Below, in pieces: positions 42,851 through 53,015 of a DNA stretch of 62,000 nucleotides. The stretch is from Mesostigma viride (lineage: Eukaryota > Streptophyta > Mesostigmatophyceae > Mesostigmatales > Mesostigmataceae), in the NCBI GenBank assembly GCA_009746045.1, contig RPFO01000022.1, forward strand, positions 1,522,280 to 1,584,279, written 5' to 3'. The position numbers were made by a program, and so were the translations under genes. Position 1 is the stretch's first letter; the number at the start of each line of letters is the position of its first letter. Below the pieces are notes generated by a model. The model was not told the DNA's origin. It was given only the letters and a program-made list of their open reading frames with translations, and ran no database searches.

Positions 42851-43383
42851 TTCTAGCCTTTTAGAAGCTGCCTTGCGTTAGCAACGATTCTGGGCCCTCT
42901 GGCTCGCTCACCTCGCTTAATCTGCGCTTCTTTATGGCTGCCGGGATATGCGAAGCTTGGGCCGAGCGTGTCGTGGCGAGGTCGTCTGCCCGACTCATCA
43001 CATCTCGAAACCGCACTGCCGACTAATAAAAACGATGCCCCCCTTTGCCTTTTGTATCTGGCGTCAAAAGAACAATGAACTCGCTTGGAAAACACTGTCG
43101 CAAAGAGCTTCCTACAGGCATTATAAGCAATTTTCCCAGCTTTTACCGCACTTACTGCACATCCGGAAGACCATTAGCGGCCTTAGCGCGGAATCTTGGG
43201 CACGCCATATCTTCTGCTGGCTCATTGCCGCAGGCTGGCAGTATAGTGAGGTCGGGCATAGCCTAAAGAGCTGATTATCTGACGACAAAGATATGCATTG
43301 CATGAAGCAAGAAACAGACGGATTTCGCACCCTCGTATTTATTCACGCCAATGCCGGACAATTAAAAGCGAAACTCAAAAAAC

Positions 43384-43650
43384 GAAAACACTAACGTTTT
43401 CGGGAATATTATAACGAACAAGCTGAGCTATCGTGCCGGGATTTTCGTTTCCTCCCGTATCCAGGACCTTGAGACACGTACCACCGAGAAATCCGGTTTA
43501 CGCGAAAAACTGGTCCGCTGTGAAAAAAACTTTTTGTCCCGTTCAATGCCCGCGTCGCAATAGCAGCGTATATAAGTCCAAAATTATTCCATTGATTAAC
43601 CGTGATGTAAGCTTCGTTTTGACACCTCGAGCGGCTGCAATGACGCAAGT
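43384..43650 (-). pseudogene. degraded protein-coding remnant
   Basis: On the minus strand one frame reads AYITVNQWNNFGLIYAAIAT and on to HSGPVFRVN. A second, after a frame change near 43,470, reads LKVLDTGGNENPGTIAQLV and ends VSVFVF with a stop near 43,391. The composition looks like a real protein C terminus. Minus-strand ORFs at 42,853-43,330 may belong to the same relic. Family not recognised. Confidence 0.4.
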
Positions 43651-43753
43651 TTCAGAACGCTAGCTCATGCTCGACCGCCATGGGTGTTTTCGTCGTTTTC
43701 GTCAGTCGTGGCGCGGGAAAAATCTAGATCTCGGACGAATTCCGGACAATAAT

Positions 43754-44153
43754 TTATGTAAAAATTTGGCGGGGCTCGCGGTGTTGTGAGCGGAAGACAT
43801 GGCGGCGCTTGAGGAAGTGGCTCACCACGCGGACGGCGTAGCGGAAAGGATCGTCTCCCCGGTAGCCCTTGACCAAGTCGCTGATATCCTCCCACAGACA
43901 GGCGTGGCACGCCAGCTCGCCGGTCTTCTTATGGATGGCGAGGGCTTCCTCCGGGATGTGCTTGCAGCGGTCGCAGCGAGGCTCTTCGGGAGTGCCGAAG
44001 AGGCTGGGCGTCTTCTCCTCGAGCCGCGGCGATGGCGTGACGGGGAGGATGATCTTCTTGGCCGAGGGCTTGGTCCCTCGGAACTTCGTCATGGCAGGGA
44101 GGAGCGCCGGCTTCATGGACCGGGTGCGCACGCCGAAAACGTTGGTGGCGGCC
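43754..44153 (-). CDS. Cys-rich protein, copy B (short)
   Basis: ATG 44153 lies in CACCAGCTATGGC as in copy A. The 133-residue product has two CXXC pairs (CDRC, CHAC) and DPFRYAVRVVSHF, comparable to the EMALRV/EMAVRV segment of copies A and C, but it ends before the second pair of knuckles. An in-frame extension up to 44392 is probably UTR. A CCAAT box in the sense orientation lies near 44,275. Confidence 0.6.
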
Positions 44154-44379
44154 ATAGCTGGTGATAGCTGGGGATAGCTGTGCGTTGTTGGTAGTGGGTT
44201 CGTTGGGATCGCTGCCCCTCTGCCGCCCTCCTCGCGCATAAGCACTTCCTCCGACCTACACGAAGGTCTCTGATTGGTCGGCGGCCAGTGGATGTCGGTC
44301 CGTCCGCGCCGGTTCGCCGTTTTTGTCGTGGAAGGTTTTCGCCTCGTCAGATTTCGCCACGCGCCGGGTTGGTCGCGCG

Positions 44380-44625
44380 ACGTAACTGTCATGGAAGATT
44401 CCGTGGGTGGCGGTTACATGGGGCGTGGGCGGTTACGGGATGGAACTGTCGTGGGGCGTCGGTTGGGCGACGGTTTCATGGGCCTGACACAGGTGAGCGA
44501 CGGAAATGACGTGGGACGCCAGGTGGGCAGTATGGACGTCCGACGCGTAGTACCGCGGCAACCGGGTAGTACAACGGCACTCCCATGTATAGTTCAAAGT
44601 AGTACACGTCGCAAATATCTAGTGT
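44380..44625. repeat. 61-bp and GTAGTACAAC-type repeat units
   Basis: TGGGCGACGGTTTCATGGG...CAGGTGAGCGACGGAAATG (about 44460-44525, with weaker copies to the left) matches the array at 46,650-46,990. The following GGGTAGTACAACGGCACTCC (44570-44590) matches units at 46,395-46,640. It lies 5' of copy B. Confidence 0.8.
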
Positions 44626-44651
44626 CTAATCACCAAGAAAATGTCCTCATT

Positions 44652-44683
44652 TAGAAAATGTCCTCAAATGAGGACATTTTCTA
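44652..44683. other. inverted repeat around ATGTCCTCAAATGAGGACAT
   Basis: TAGAAAATGTCCTCA and its complement are separated by two bases. The same core occurs at about 46,372-46,391. The two copies bracket a 1.7-kb segment that separates otherwise matching repeat arrays. Confidence 0.8.
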
Positions 44684-45363
44684 GCATGGATACCATTTGT
44701 AATAACTAACACATGTCAACACATCCATGGGTACGGCATGGAACCATGTTCATTTATGATATGTTCAAGAGTTGCAATGCTTAACATCCATGAAATATGC
44801 TCATTGTATAATTGTTTACGATTTATGAATGCAGGGGGGTCGCTACGCGAGTGACCAAATAGCACTCAAGTCAACAATATGCCAAGAAAGAAGGCATGGC
44901 CAGGTCATGGCTGGTCCTGAAAATGCACCCAGGGTGCCCACAACATGTCTATGTTACACCCTCGCAGTCCTAGACCCTGCAGCCTGCCAGGGGGGGGGGG
45001 CACAAAATGTAACTGGCAGCCAGGGACCATGGTGCAGGCCAAACAGCAGGTGTAAAGCTAGCTCAGTCCAAAGAGTGAAATATGATGCAAATACTTGCCA
45101 AGGTTAGGTCCATGATCGTTAGTAGAGGCTCGGCTGCCACCACGGTGCTAAACCATCATGTTGAACCCTTACTACGTTATATATGAAACATATACTGCAA
45201 AGAGGCACAAGTTGTAACACAAGCACAATGTAAACATGACAAGCTCAAGTTTCTGAGCCAGTCTTGATCACTTGGACATGAGTTGAAGCATTAGAAACAT
45301 ATGGGCAACATACCAGCAAGCCTTGAAAAACTTCTCAGCAACAAGGCAGTATATGTGTTGAAT

Positions 45364-46190
45364 CAAACTAGCACATCGCAATTAAGCACAGCGACTTCTA
45401 CTTGCTGCTGTTTTGATAACGTAAGGCCGTTTACCTTTTCAGTGACGCAACGGGAAAAGAAAGTACCGCCCAGCAAACTTCCGTTATCCCCCGGACATAA
45501 ACGTAATCAAAACCACGAAGTTGGGCATTGAAAGCAACCGGAATTATCACGTCTGCGGGAGTTATAGGTTACAATCCGCTTAACACGCTTACTTAGAACG
45601 ATGCGGTTGAGAATGACAGTCGGATCCTTGTTCTTTACGTGCGCCCAGGCCGCCAGCTGCGCGGGCCAGCTCAAGAAATATATATTAAAGGACGGTGACG
45701 CGTGGGAAGCACCAAGCCTTGCGGCAAAAGAAAAATATGGCTCGCGCTCGCCCTGGTTTTCGCCAGGCGCGACTGCGACATCACGACGAAAAAATAGAGA
45801 CTCTTTGACGCATGCAAGTGCCCAGGTCCCTCTTCTCCCCATGTCGCCCATAAGCCCAGAAGCGTACCATAACCCATACTCGCGATATCCGCAGCGCCTG
45901 GGCGGAAAAAGAAATTGTAAAACCGAACTGCGAACTGACCTATCATGCGATCTACGTAGCTCTCAGATTTTCTTCAACAATGCCAAAATCCGTTCATGAA
46001 CAAAATTTTCGACGTATACAAAGCACCTGCACGTGAAGAATAGCATCTTCGAAATCACTAGATGACGATCTAAAATGCTGTCTTCGTCCGGGGCAAAGTA
46101 ATGCCCTATAACATTCAGGCAAGCCTCGGAACTGGCACGACCCCATAGCCGCCACTCGACAAAACACTCGATTGCATTGCGATGTTCTTG
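45364..46190 (-). pseudogene. multi-segment coding relic, unrecognised
   Basis: Minus-strand reading: after an acceptor-like CCTACAATAG, 46190-45963 encodes about 75 residues including NAIECFVEWRLWGRASSEAC and VENFVHERILALLKKI, then a stop. 45946-45840 continues with IGQFAVRFYNFFFRPG and GYGTLLGLWATW. A frame change then leads into FFRRDVAVAPGENQGE and AQLAAWAHVKNKDPTVIL, down to SWF, a TGA, and coding-like LSKQQQVEVAVLNCDVLV. It is protein-like in composition but broken by stops and frameshifts. Possibly a viral or transposon-derived gene; not identified. Confidence 0.45.
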
Positions 46191-46394
46191 CTATTGTAGG
46201 TACTTTTCGTAGCCTCATATTTTCCAGGTACGGTCGACCCCTGTCGACCCCAGGGGCTTGGCGCGCTCAGTACCTATCCCAGTTTCGCGCCAAAACCCAC
46301 CAAGTGACCCTAGGACCAAATTTGGCGCCAAAACCGCGCCCCTGACCCCCCCCGTCTCAAACGAGGACTATGTCCTCAAATGAGGACATTTGGT

Positions 46395-46990
46395 TTTTGG
46401 ACACTAGTACAAACGGCGGTACGGTAGTACAACGCCACTCCCATGTAGTACAAAGTAGTACAGGTCAAAATATCTAGTACAAACGGCGATACGGTAGTAC
46501 AACGGCACTCCCGCGTAGTTCAAGTTAGTACAAGTCGAAAATATCTAGTACAAACGGTCATATGGTAGTACAACAGCACCCCCAAGTAGTTCAATGTAGT
46601 ACAGGGTGAAGATCTCTAGTACACGTGGCAGCGGGGTAGTAGCCGGCGGTTGAGCGACGCAACTGCCGTGGGACGTCAGGTGGGCGACGGTTTCAGGAGT
46701 CTGACGCAGGTGAGCGACGAAACTGCCGTGGGACGTCAGGTGGGCGACGGTTTCATGGTTCAGAATGCAGGTGAGCGACGGAAATGTCGTGGCACGTCGG
46801 TTGGGCGACGGTTTCATGTGTCAGACCGCAGGTGAGCGACGGAAATGCCGTGGCACGTCGGTTGGGCGACGGTTTCCTGTGTCAGAACGCAGGTGAGCGA
46901 CGGAAATGCCGTGGCACGTCGGTTGGGCGACGGTTTCAGGGGTCATAACGCAGGTGAGCGACGGAAATTGCATGGGATGTCGGTTGGGCG
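46395..46990. repeat. two adjoining arrays with a period near 60 bp
   Basis: 46,395-46,640: three to four units of CTAGTACAAACGGCGATACG/GTAGTACAACGGCACTCCC. 46,650-46,990: about six units (60-61 bp) of CAGGTGAGCGACGGAAATGC...GTCGGTTGGGCGACGGTTTC. They end about 140 bases before the ATG of the gene at 47,129, with an ATTGG (inverted CCAAT) at about 47,010. Confidence 0.93.
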
Positions 46991-47128
46991 AGCAACTCGC
47001 GCCGGTTTCTGATTGGTCACCAGCTCCCCTCCACAGACATAAATTCAGGAAACAGGCCCAACCTACCACCAATCCTTCAGCTCTCACTCCTACACCGAAA
47101 CCCTGCTCCCACAAGCAACTAGGTAGCC

Positions 47129-47708
47129 ATGGCCGACAACAACAACCAGCCCACCGACAGCGTCCACGCTCGCGACGAGTGCGAGTACGACGACGACGCT
47201 TACTACCACGACGACGCCCACTACAACCAGCACACCCCGGCCAGCGTCGACAACGCACGTGAGTTTTCGTCGCCCGCTTCCATTTCGCCCTGTTTTCCTC
47301 GCCCAACCAACTCTTGGCCTGTTTTTCGTCGCCCAACTAACACTTGGCCCCTTTTTCGTCGCCCACCTCGCGTTTCTCCCTGTTTCGCAGATGTCAACGT
47401 GGAGGACGACTCCGACGAGGTGGTGACGCGCCCCCAGGACACGGCTTTCATGTTGGGCGTGCCCCCGGCCGCCGCTCCCCGCGAGGCGGTCATTCCGCCC
47501 TTGGCTCAGGCTCCTGCCCCGGCTCGTGCGGCCCCCGCCTCCACTCCCAGTGAGTGCTGTGTTTCGCCCCCCTTTTTCGCTCGTCGTCCCGTTCCTTTGC
47601 CGTTTTTCGTCGTCTGACCGCCTCCCCGTCGTGCGATGATGGTGTTTCCGCCTTCCTGTCGCAGGTCTGCTGCGAGGCAACGCCGGCGCCGGCCCCTCTC
47701 GCCCTTAG
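47129..47708 (+). CDS. small acidic then Pro/Ala-rich protein, three exons
   Basis: Exons 47129-47258, 47391-47549 and 47665-47708 join in phase to about 110 residues (stop TAG at 47706). Introns are GTGAGT...TTTCGCAG and GTGAGT...CTGTCGCAG, and both contain repeated TTTTCGTCGCCC-like segments. The product starts MADNNNQPTDS, has a Tyr/Asp/His stretch DDDAYYHDDAHY, then an acidic and Ala/Pro-rich tail. No domain recognised. Its upstream arrays are shared with copy B of the Cys-rich family, so the two may be regulated alike. Confidence 0.65.
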
Positions 47709-47710
47709 CT

Positions 47711-48060
47711 GGCACTATACTTTTCGTCCGAGGGTAGTAAAAAGGATCCGAGGCGTAAATTACGAGGTGGTAATTTTCGGCACAGACTACTCTTACGGTT
47801 TACATCCGAGGTCGGATCTTTCTCGTAAGCTACGAGTTAGATCCGAGGTAAGATCCGACGTCGTAAATTACGAGGTAGTAATTTACGAGGTAGTAATTTA
47901 CGAGGTAGTAATGTACGAGGTAGTAATGTACGAGGTAGTAATGTACGAGGTAGTAATTTACGAGGTAGTAAGGTACGAGGTAGTAAGGTACGAGGTAGTA
48001 ATTTGCGAGGTAGTAATCTACGAGTTGGTAATTTACGATCCCGGTACTTGGTCCCGTAGG
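47711..48060 (+). repeat. 55-bp shared repeat then 15-bp TTACGAGGTAGTAAT array
   Basis: Starts three bases after the stop codon of the preceding gene. The first 55 bases equal those at 15,444. From about 47,865 the 15-bp unit ACGAGGTAGTAATTT is repeated about 11 times with single-base variants, giving a Tyr-Glu-Val-Val ORF that is not a gene. Confidence 0.93.
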
Positions 48061-48326
48061 TTACGACGTCGTATGCTTCTCGCGTACACTACCGGTACTA
48101 CAATCATGTCGCTATGTCGTTCTGAATTGCAGTACGCATGTCACTTATCAGAATTTCACTTTGATTTCACTTAATTTCGGTCAACCTAACCCCTAACACC
48201 CATTTACCCGGGGGAAAAAAAATGAATGGCATTTGCAGCAAGGCTCATGCAAGACGAGTTCCTATTTCATAAAAAAATTCATTATTAAATGCAGGATTAC
48301 ATGTCATGCACAAAAATCCAACGCCT

Positions 48327-48640
48327 TCACAGAAAATAGCATATCAAGTCTTCTGACGACAATATCAAGTCAATATCAAATTCGTGGCTTCTCTTCGTGG
48401 CTTGAAATACTGTTTCCATGCGGTGCGCAGGACAGCTCCGGGGATGTCGGCACCGCACAGAAGCTCCATCCGGGAGCAAGTGCGCCGGGGGAAGATGTTG
48501 TACATCCAGAGCTCGATATGTGCGGGAAGCCGTCGTGTTGGAAACCGAGGTGTCTGCACATAATTCCGCGCGCAGGCAGCTTGTGCCTTTACGGGGGAAG
48601 ACCTGCGACACAAAAACCGTGTCCGGACAATGCAATACGG
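48327..48640 (-). pseudogene. possible coding remnant
   Basis: Two minus frames each contain plausible protein segments: one with IELWMYNIFPRRTCSRMELL and VLRTAWKQYFKPRREAT, the other ending FDIDLILSSEDLICYFL. Such frame-mixing suggests a decayed gene. No family recognised; a chance ORF cannot be excluded. Confidence 0.3.
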
Positions 48641-48739
48641 AGAAATGGCAACGGCAGATGGAGTCGGCTAAGGCCGCTTGTAAGGAAAGTGATTTTTAAT
48701 GCACGAATAAATGTATAATGCATGCTACATCGCCATCGC

Positions 48740-48990
48740 TTGGGCGGTGAAAAGACAAGGACCAACCACATGCCCCCACCTACCCTTCGTGCATCCCGCC
48801 CTTGACGAGGCACAACCATGTGCCCCCACCTACCCTTTGTGCGTCCCTCCCTTGACAAGAAACAAGCACGTGCACCTATCTAACCTTTGTGCATCCCTTC
48901 CTTGGCAAGGAACAAGCACACCCACCCACCTACTCCACATGCATCCCTCCCTTGACAAGGAACAAGCACGATCACCCAGCTACCCACTAG
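48740..48990 (+). repeat. 54-bp imperfect tandem repeat
   Basis: CTTGACAAGGAACAAGCACG... then CCCACCTACCC and GTGCATCCCTCC recur about every 54 bases, four to five times. Confidence 0.8.
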
Positions 48991-49189
48991 CACGGCAGCA
49001 AGGCAGACCTTACAATGGCAAGTGATGTTTATCGGTAGAAACTGTTAGACAACTAGCAAACGAGCCAGCCGGTGAAGAGCAAGGCACGCATGCAAGGAAT
49101 TTGTCGTTGCCTATGACTACGCTTGTGTTTGTCACTGCAGTTGAAATCTGCATTTGCATCAGCAGGCCCGATCGAACCCCATGTCGCCA

Positions 49190-49620
49190 CCCGCATTTCC
49201 ACTTATACTTCACGGCCCCTTATTCTTCTCTTGTGCCTGCCTTTGCCCTAACTGTTACCCTAGCATCTGCCCTTGCCCCTATCCTTTGATCCCCAGTGTT
49301 TGCCGTTGCCCTCATCCTTTCCCTAGTGCCTGCCCTTGTCTTCATCTTTTCCCTTGTGCCTGCCCTTGCCCTTGTCCGTTCCCTCGTGCTTGACTTGTCC
49401 TAATCTCTTTCCCTTGCGCCTGCCCTTGCCCTTATCCGCTTCCCTTGTGCCTGCCCCTGCCCTTGCCCTTGTCATTTCCCTTGAGCCTGCCCTTTTGGCA
49501 AGCACAAGTGCCTTTGTCCTTTCCTTGGCCTTGTGCTTGCTCTTCCAGTTTCCCTTTCCTTTGCTCGTGCGGTTGCCTTTGCTCTTACCCGGGTGCTTGC
49601 CCTTGCCGTTTGCAAGCTGC
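49190..49620 (+). repeat. CCCTTG/TGCCTG low-complexity region
   Basis: Irregular repeats of TGCCCTTGCCC, TTGTGCCTG and TTTCCCTTG. Hydrophobic ORFs here come from the repeat. 49,640-50,340 holds nothing I can support. Confidence 0.8.
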
Positions 49621-50341
49621 ATTATTGTCTTAGCAAGCTAGCAAGTGCAAACTGGCACTGAGCCAGAAATGCAAGCAAAGCAGCCAGTGTAAATAAGGAT
49701 GGACGGGAACAGTAGAAAGCTAGGGGTGGCAACGGTGCTAGAGCTCATGGCAACAAGGTGGTCCCATTCTTGCTGCATTGGGTGCGTTGCGTGGGTGGGA
49801 TATTGCGAGAGGGGGACATTCTTGCCTTGGTTGTGTTTTCACATGCACCCGGTGCTTGAATTTATGCGTGCAAGGGTGGCTGGTATCCCAACCAACAGCC
49901 TAAGAGGAAAAAGAGTGCTTAGAAAGCAAGAATGACTTAATGTTGGTAATAGCAGTGGCGGCGGCAGCAAAAACTGTTGTTATAGATGCAAGCTACAACA
50001 CTGCGGATGGTTTCTCACACTAATGTGGATAATGATAATGCATGCCACTTAACGGGACCATATAAACCACAACAAGAATAAATCGTGAGAGCAAAAGAAA
50101 GGGGAGTACAAAATGGCCGGCTTACCTAGCTACAGCAAAAAAATTGCATGAAAAACAAGATAACTCACCTTTGTCGCAGCAGTGACCATATCAGACAGCT
50201 CACAAAAACTTGTTGATCCTTGAAACTTCCTGCTTGAAGGCAGCCACCAACGGTCTGGAGTTTTCACCCCAGTCCTTCTCAACAGCCAAGGAAAAGGGAA
50301 AGAGAGAGGAGGGGTGGGGAGGGACAAGAGAGCGGGTGGTG

Positions 50342-50457
<116 letters not shown>

Positions 50458-51464
50458 GAGAAGTGCGGGTGGGGGTGGGAGAGGTGGGATGGAAGATTCA
50501 CTACGTTAGCAGGCGACTAAACTGCTACAATGACACAAAACCACGGAGCTAGGCCCTTCACTCCATCAGATCAGAGTGAAAACCATGTTGAAACTGGGAC
50601 AAATGCCATTAGAATGTTACTATGACCGTGGCTAGTAAACGTGAATTGACACCCAGGTTGTGACTTCAACGATTGGAGGCAACCTTGCCAAGTCTCCCAA
50701 ATGCAGTCGGCTAGACAAGCTTCACAAAAAACGCAGCAAACATGTTAACGTTGCTAATATTCCAACGACGCGCATCCGCAGTCCGGCTGCCAATGAAGTC
50801 TTCTTGGTCGCCAGCTGTGCACAGAGGAGTAACCGGTAGAGACGCCAATTTGCGAACAACTCATTACAATTACAAAGCGCAGGAAGCAGATGGCTATGCA
50901 TCAACAATTACTTCCGCTCGCCCTCGTATTTAGCCAGGTCTATCTGCCCAAACTGGGTAAATGTTTTGCGATCGGTGAAATTGGCCCTCTAGTGACTTAC
51001 TTTCCCAGAAAGTGTCCATTCACACGACAACCGACTCACGCTCACACGTCGTGAGGAGTTGCCGATAGGATAAAGAAGCCGAACGATGAATTGCTGTACA
51101 TAAATGCCACGCTAACGGCGTCGTGAACTGACTTCTTGCAATCACGATTAAAGTGCCCGGCCCAACAACAAATTGGCGACACACGACCCCGCAACTGGAA
51201 AAGAATTCTGGCCACATTGATATACATCGGTTTGATAAAGTAAAACCTCGCATTCGGTTCTGGCTAGCCTCAAACGCATGCGCCTTGAAACCTTTATCCT
51301 CCTGGCGGCCACAGTTTCTCGGTTCTCTTGTTCCGTTGGTCGTGCCGCTAGCGTGCCAGCCGCTCCAGTCCCTAAAATTCAAATTCGTGTTGTTCGAGAA
51401 AACGTTGTCGGGTCGGCGACGGCACGATGCCGGGCCGGGCTGCATGGGCCATGGAGGGTGGTGA

Positions 51465-51530
51465 TACACAAATACCGTACAAGTGATACACAATTGCAGC
51501 CAGGACAACAGCGGGTCGCTGCTCAGTATG
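51465..51530 (-). repeat. single inverted unit of the 22.4-kb array
   Basis: The reverse complement contains GCGACCCGCTGTTGTCCTGG, CTGCAATTGTGTATCACTTG and the TACGGTATTTGTGTATCAC sub-unit, matching the 109-bp array unit at 22.4-22.9 kb. Flanking ORFs (51,020-51,670, both strands) have no recognised homology; weak coding character on the minus strand is possible. Confidence 0.88.
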
Positions 51531-51930
51531 GCACTGGCAGTATCACTATGCAGTTTGCTGTCCTGGTGTCGTGATGAATGCCGCCCCCTCGGTGCTTCTG
51601 TACCGCAACTTCGCACAGCATGCAGCAGTCTACCCGTAGACATTCCTGTGCTGATGGGTGGGCCGATCAAGAGCGAATTGTCAATCTTGGCGTTGAGGAA
51701 AAACCGCGAGCGCGATGACGCAACGTTCCCAGTAGATAACTACAGGACGCAGGCGGTCCTCCTGCGAAATTGAACGGCAAGAGTACTAATCGAGCGGCAA
51801 GCCCGCCCCAATGCCGAGTTTCTTGCGAGGCTAGAGCTCTGAGCAGCCGTTCGCCAGACACGTAATAGAAGGCATATATTACTACTTTATATTACTTCTT
51901 TATACTAGTTTTAAGAATATTAGAATATCC

Positions 51931-52278
51931 ATGTCGGACCCCGACGACTCCGACCATGAGCCAAACTCTCCCGGTATTCTTGAGCCCGTTTCGGAAGATG
52001 CGACGTTGGAAATTCTCCGTAACACGCGTCTTTTCCGCCCCGAAGCGGACATAATCAAATATCAACAGCGCCAGATGTGCAAGCAGTGCTGCGTGTGCTG
52101 CACCGTGACGTTACTCTGCGTCCCGGTGATGATGTCCGGGGCGTGGATTTGTTGCCTAGCTACCTGCATACTCTGCTGTATTTGCCGAGGCTTCACGAAA
52201 CGCTTCATGGTCAGGCGCACAGATCCCGCGCTCGACAAGATTTTCGTGACGCGGCTCCGGCACTACGACCCCCTGTGA
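51931..52278 (+). CDS. small Cys-rich membrane protein
   Basis: 115 residues with an acidic N terminus (MSDPDDSDHEP) and a hydrophobic Cys-rich core (residues about 50-88: CKQCCVCCTVTLL, then ICCLATCILCCICRG) that could be one or two membrane segments or a palmitoylated hairpin, and a basic tail. A/T-rich TATATTACT/TTATACTAG sequence lies 40-60 bases upstream. The final CTG-TGA overlaps a GTGAGT, so the stop could instead be a donor and the ORF a first exon. Family not recognised. Confidence 0.6.
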   Translation: MSDPDDSDHEPNSPGILEPVSEDATLEILRNTRLFRPEADIIKYQQRQMCKQCCVCCTVTLLCVPVMMSGAWICCLATCILCCICRGFTKRFMVRRTDPALDKIFVTRLRHYDPL

Positions 52279-52468
52279 GTGCATTTCCTTGGTAATTATC
52301 TCTTGACCATCCTCTATCCCCCCTCCAACCCGTCACACGCTTACTGGTAACGGGCTAATATACCCGCGCACCCGCCTGCCGAATGTAGGCGGACATTGCA
52401 TTCAATTTCTCTTAGCAATCTTGGTTTGCGGGGGAAAGGAGCGAGTCCGTACTGGGAATCATGCCCGG

Positions 52469-52498
52469 GTGAACAATGAGGGGAAACTCATTGTTCAC
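52469..52498. other. 12-bp hairpin
   Basis: GTGAACAATGAG and its exact complement separated by GGGAAA, about 190 bases after the membrane-protein ORF. Possibly a transcript-end structure; unproven. Confidence 0.6.
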
Positions 52499-53015
52499 TT
52501 CATGTTCTAGGTTCCACCTCATTTCCACCGCATCTGTCGTCTGCAAGTCAAAGATTGCGATGTTTTAGGTGTCTGTTTACTTCCTCCCAAATCGCCCATG
52601 GAACCGGCAGCTTTTAAATTGGTCTCTGCTGAAGACGACTCGTTGATGACAGCTGGTCAACGTGCTGGCCCCGCTGCCGAGTGTCCCTGTTGCAGGGCTG
52701 CGGAAACGAGCCTCCATGACTGCCTGGCTGCTTCTCGGTGTGGTGCATCCAGCAACTAACATCTACGTTATAACACATTTATAAAGATGGATGACCTGGT
52801 CGGATGTATGGGAATTGCATCCCAAGTGCAACTAACTTTCCATCTTATATTGCATGATCACAGCGCTGAGATGCTTTTTTTCCATATAATGCATCCAAGG
52901 TGGTGATGACATATTTGCGTACAAGAGCTCTTTTTTCTTGGTCATGCTTATCCTGGTGGAAATCTGACATCCTAGCCTTGCTGCATGTCCCCTTCCCCCC
53001 CCCCCCACACCCCAG

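Noticed and set aside
47554-48174. 206-residue ORF with Tyr-Glu-Val-Val repeats
   Set aside because: Reads through the third exon of the 47,129 gene in a different frame and then the 15-bp array.
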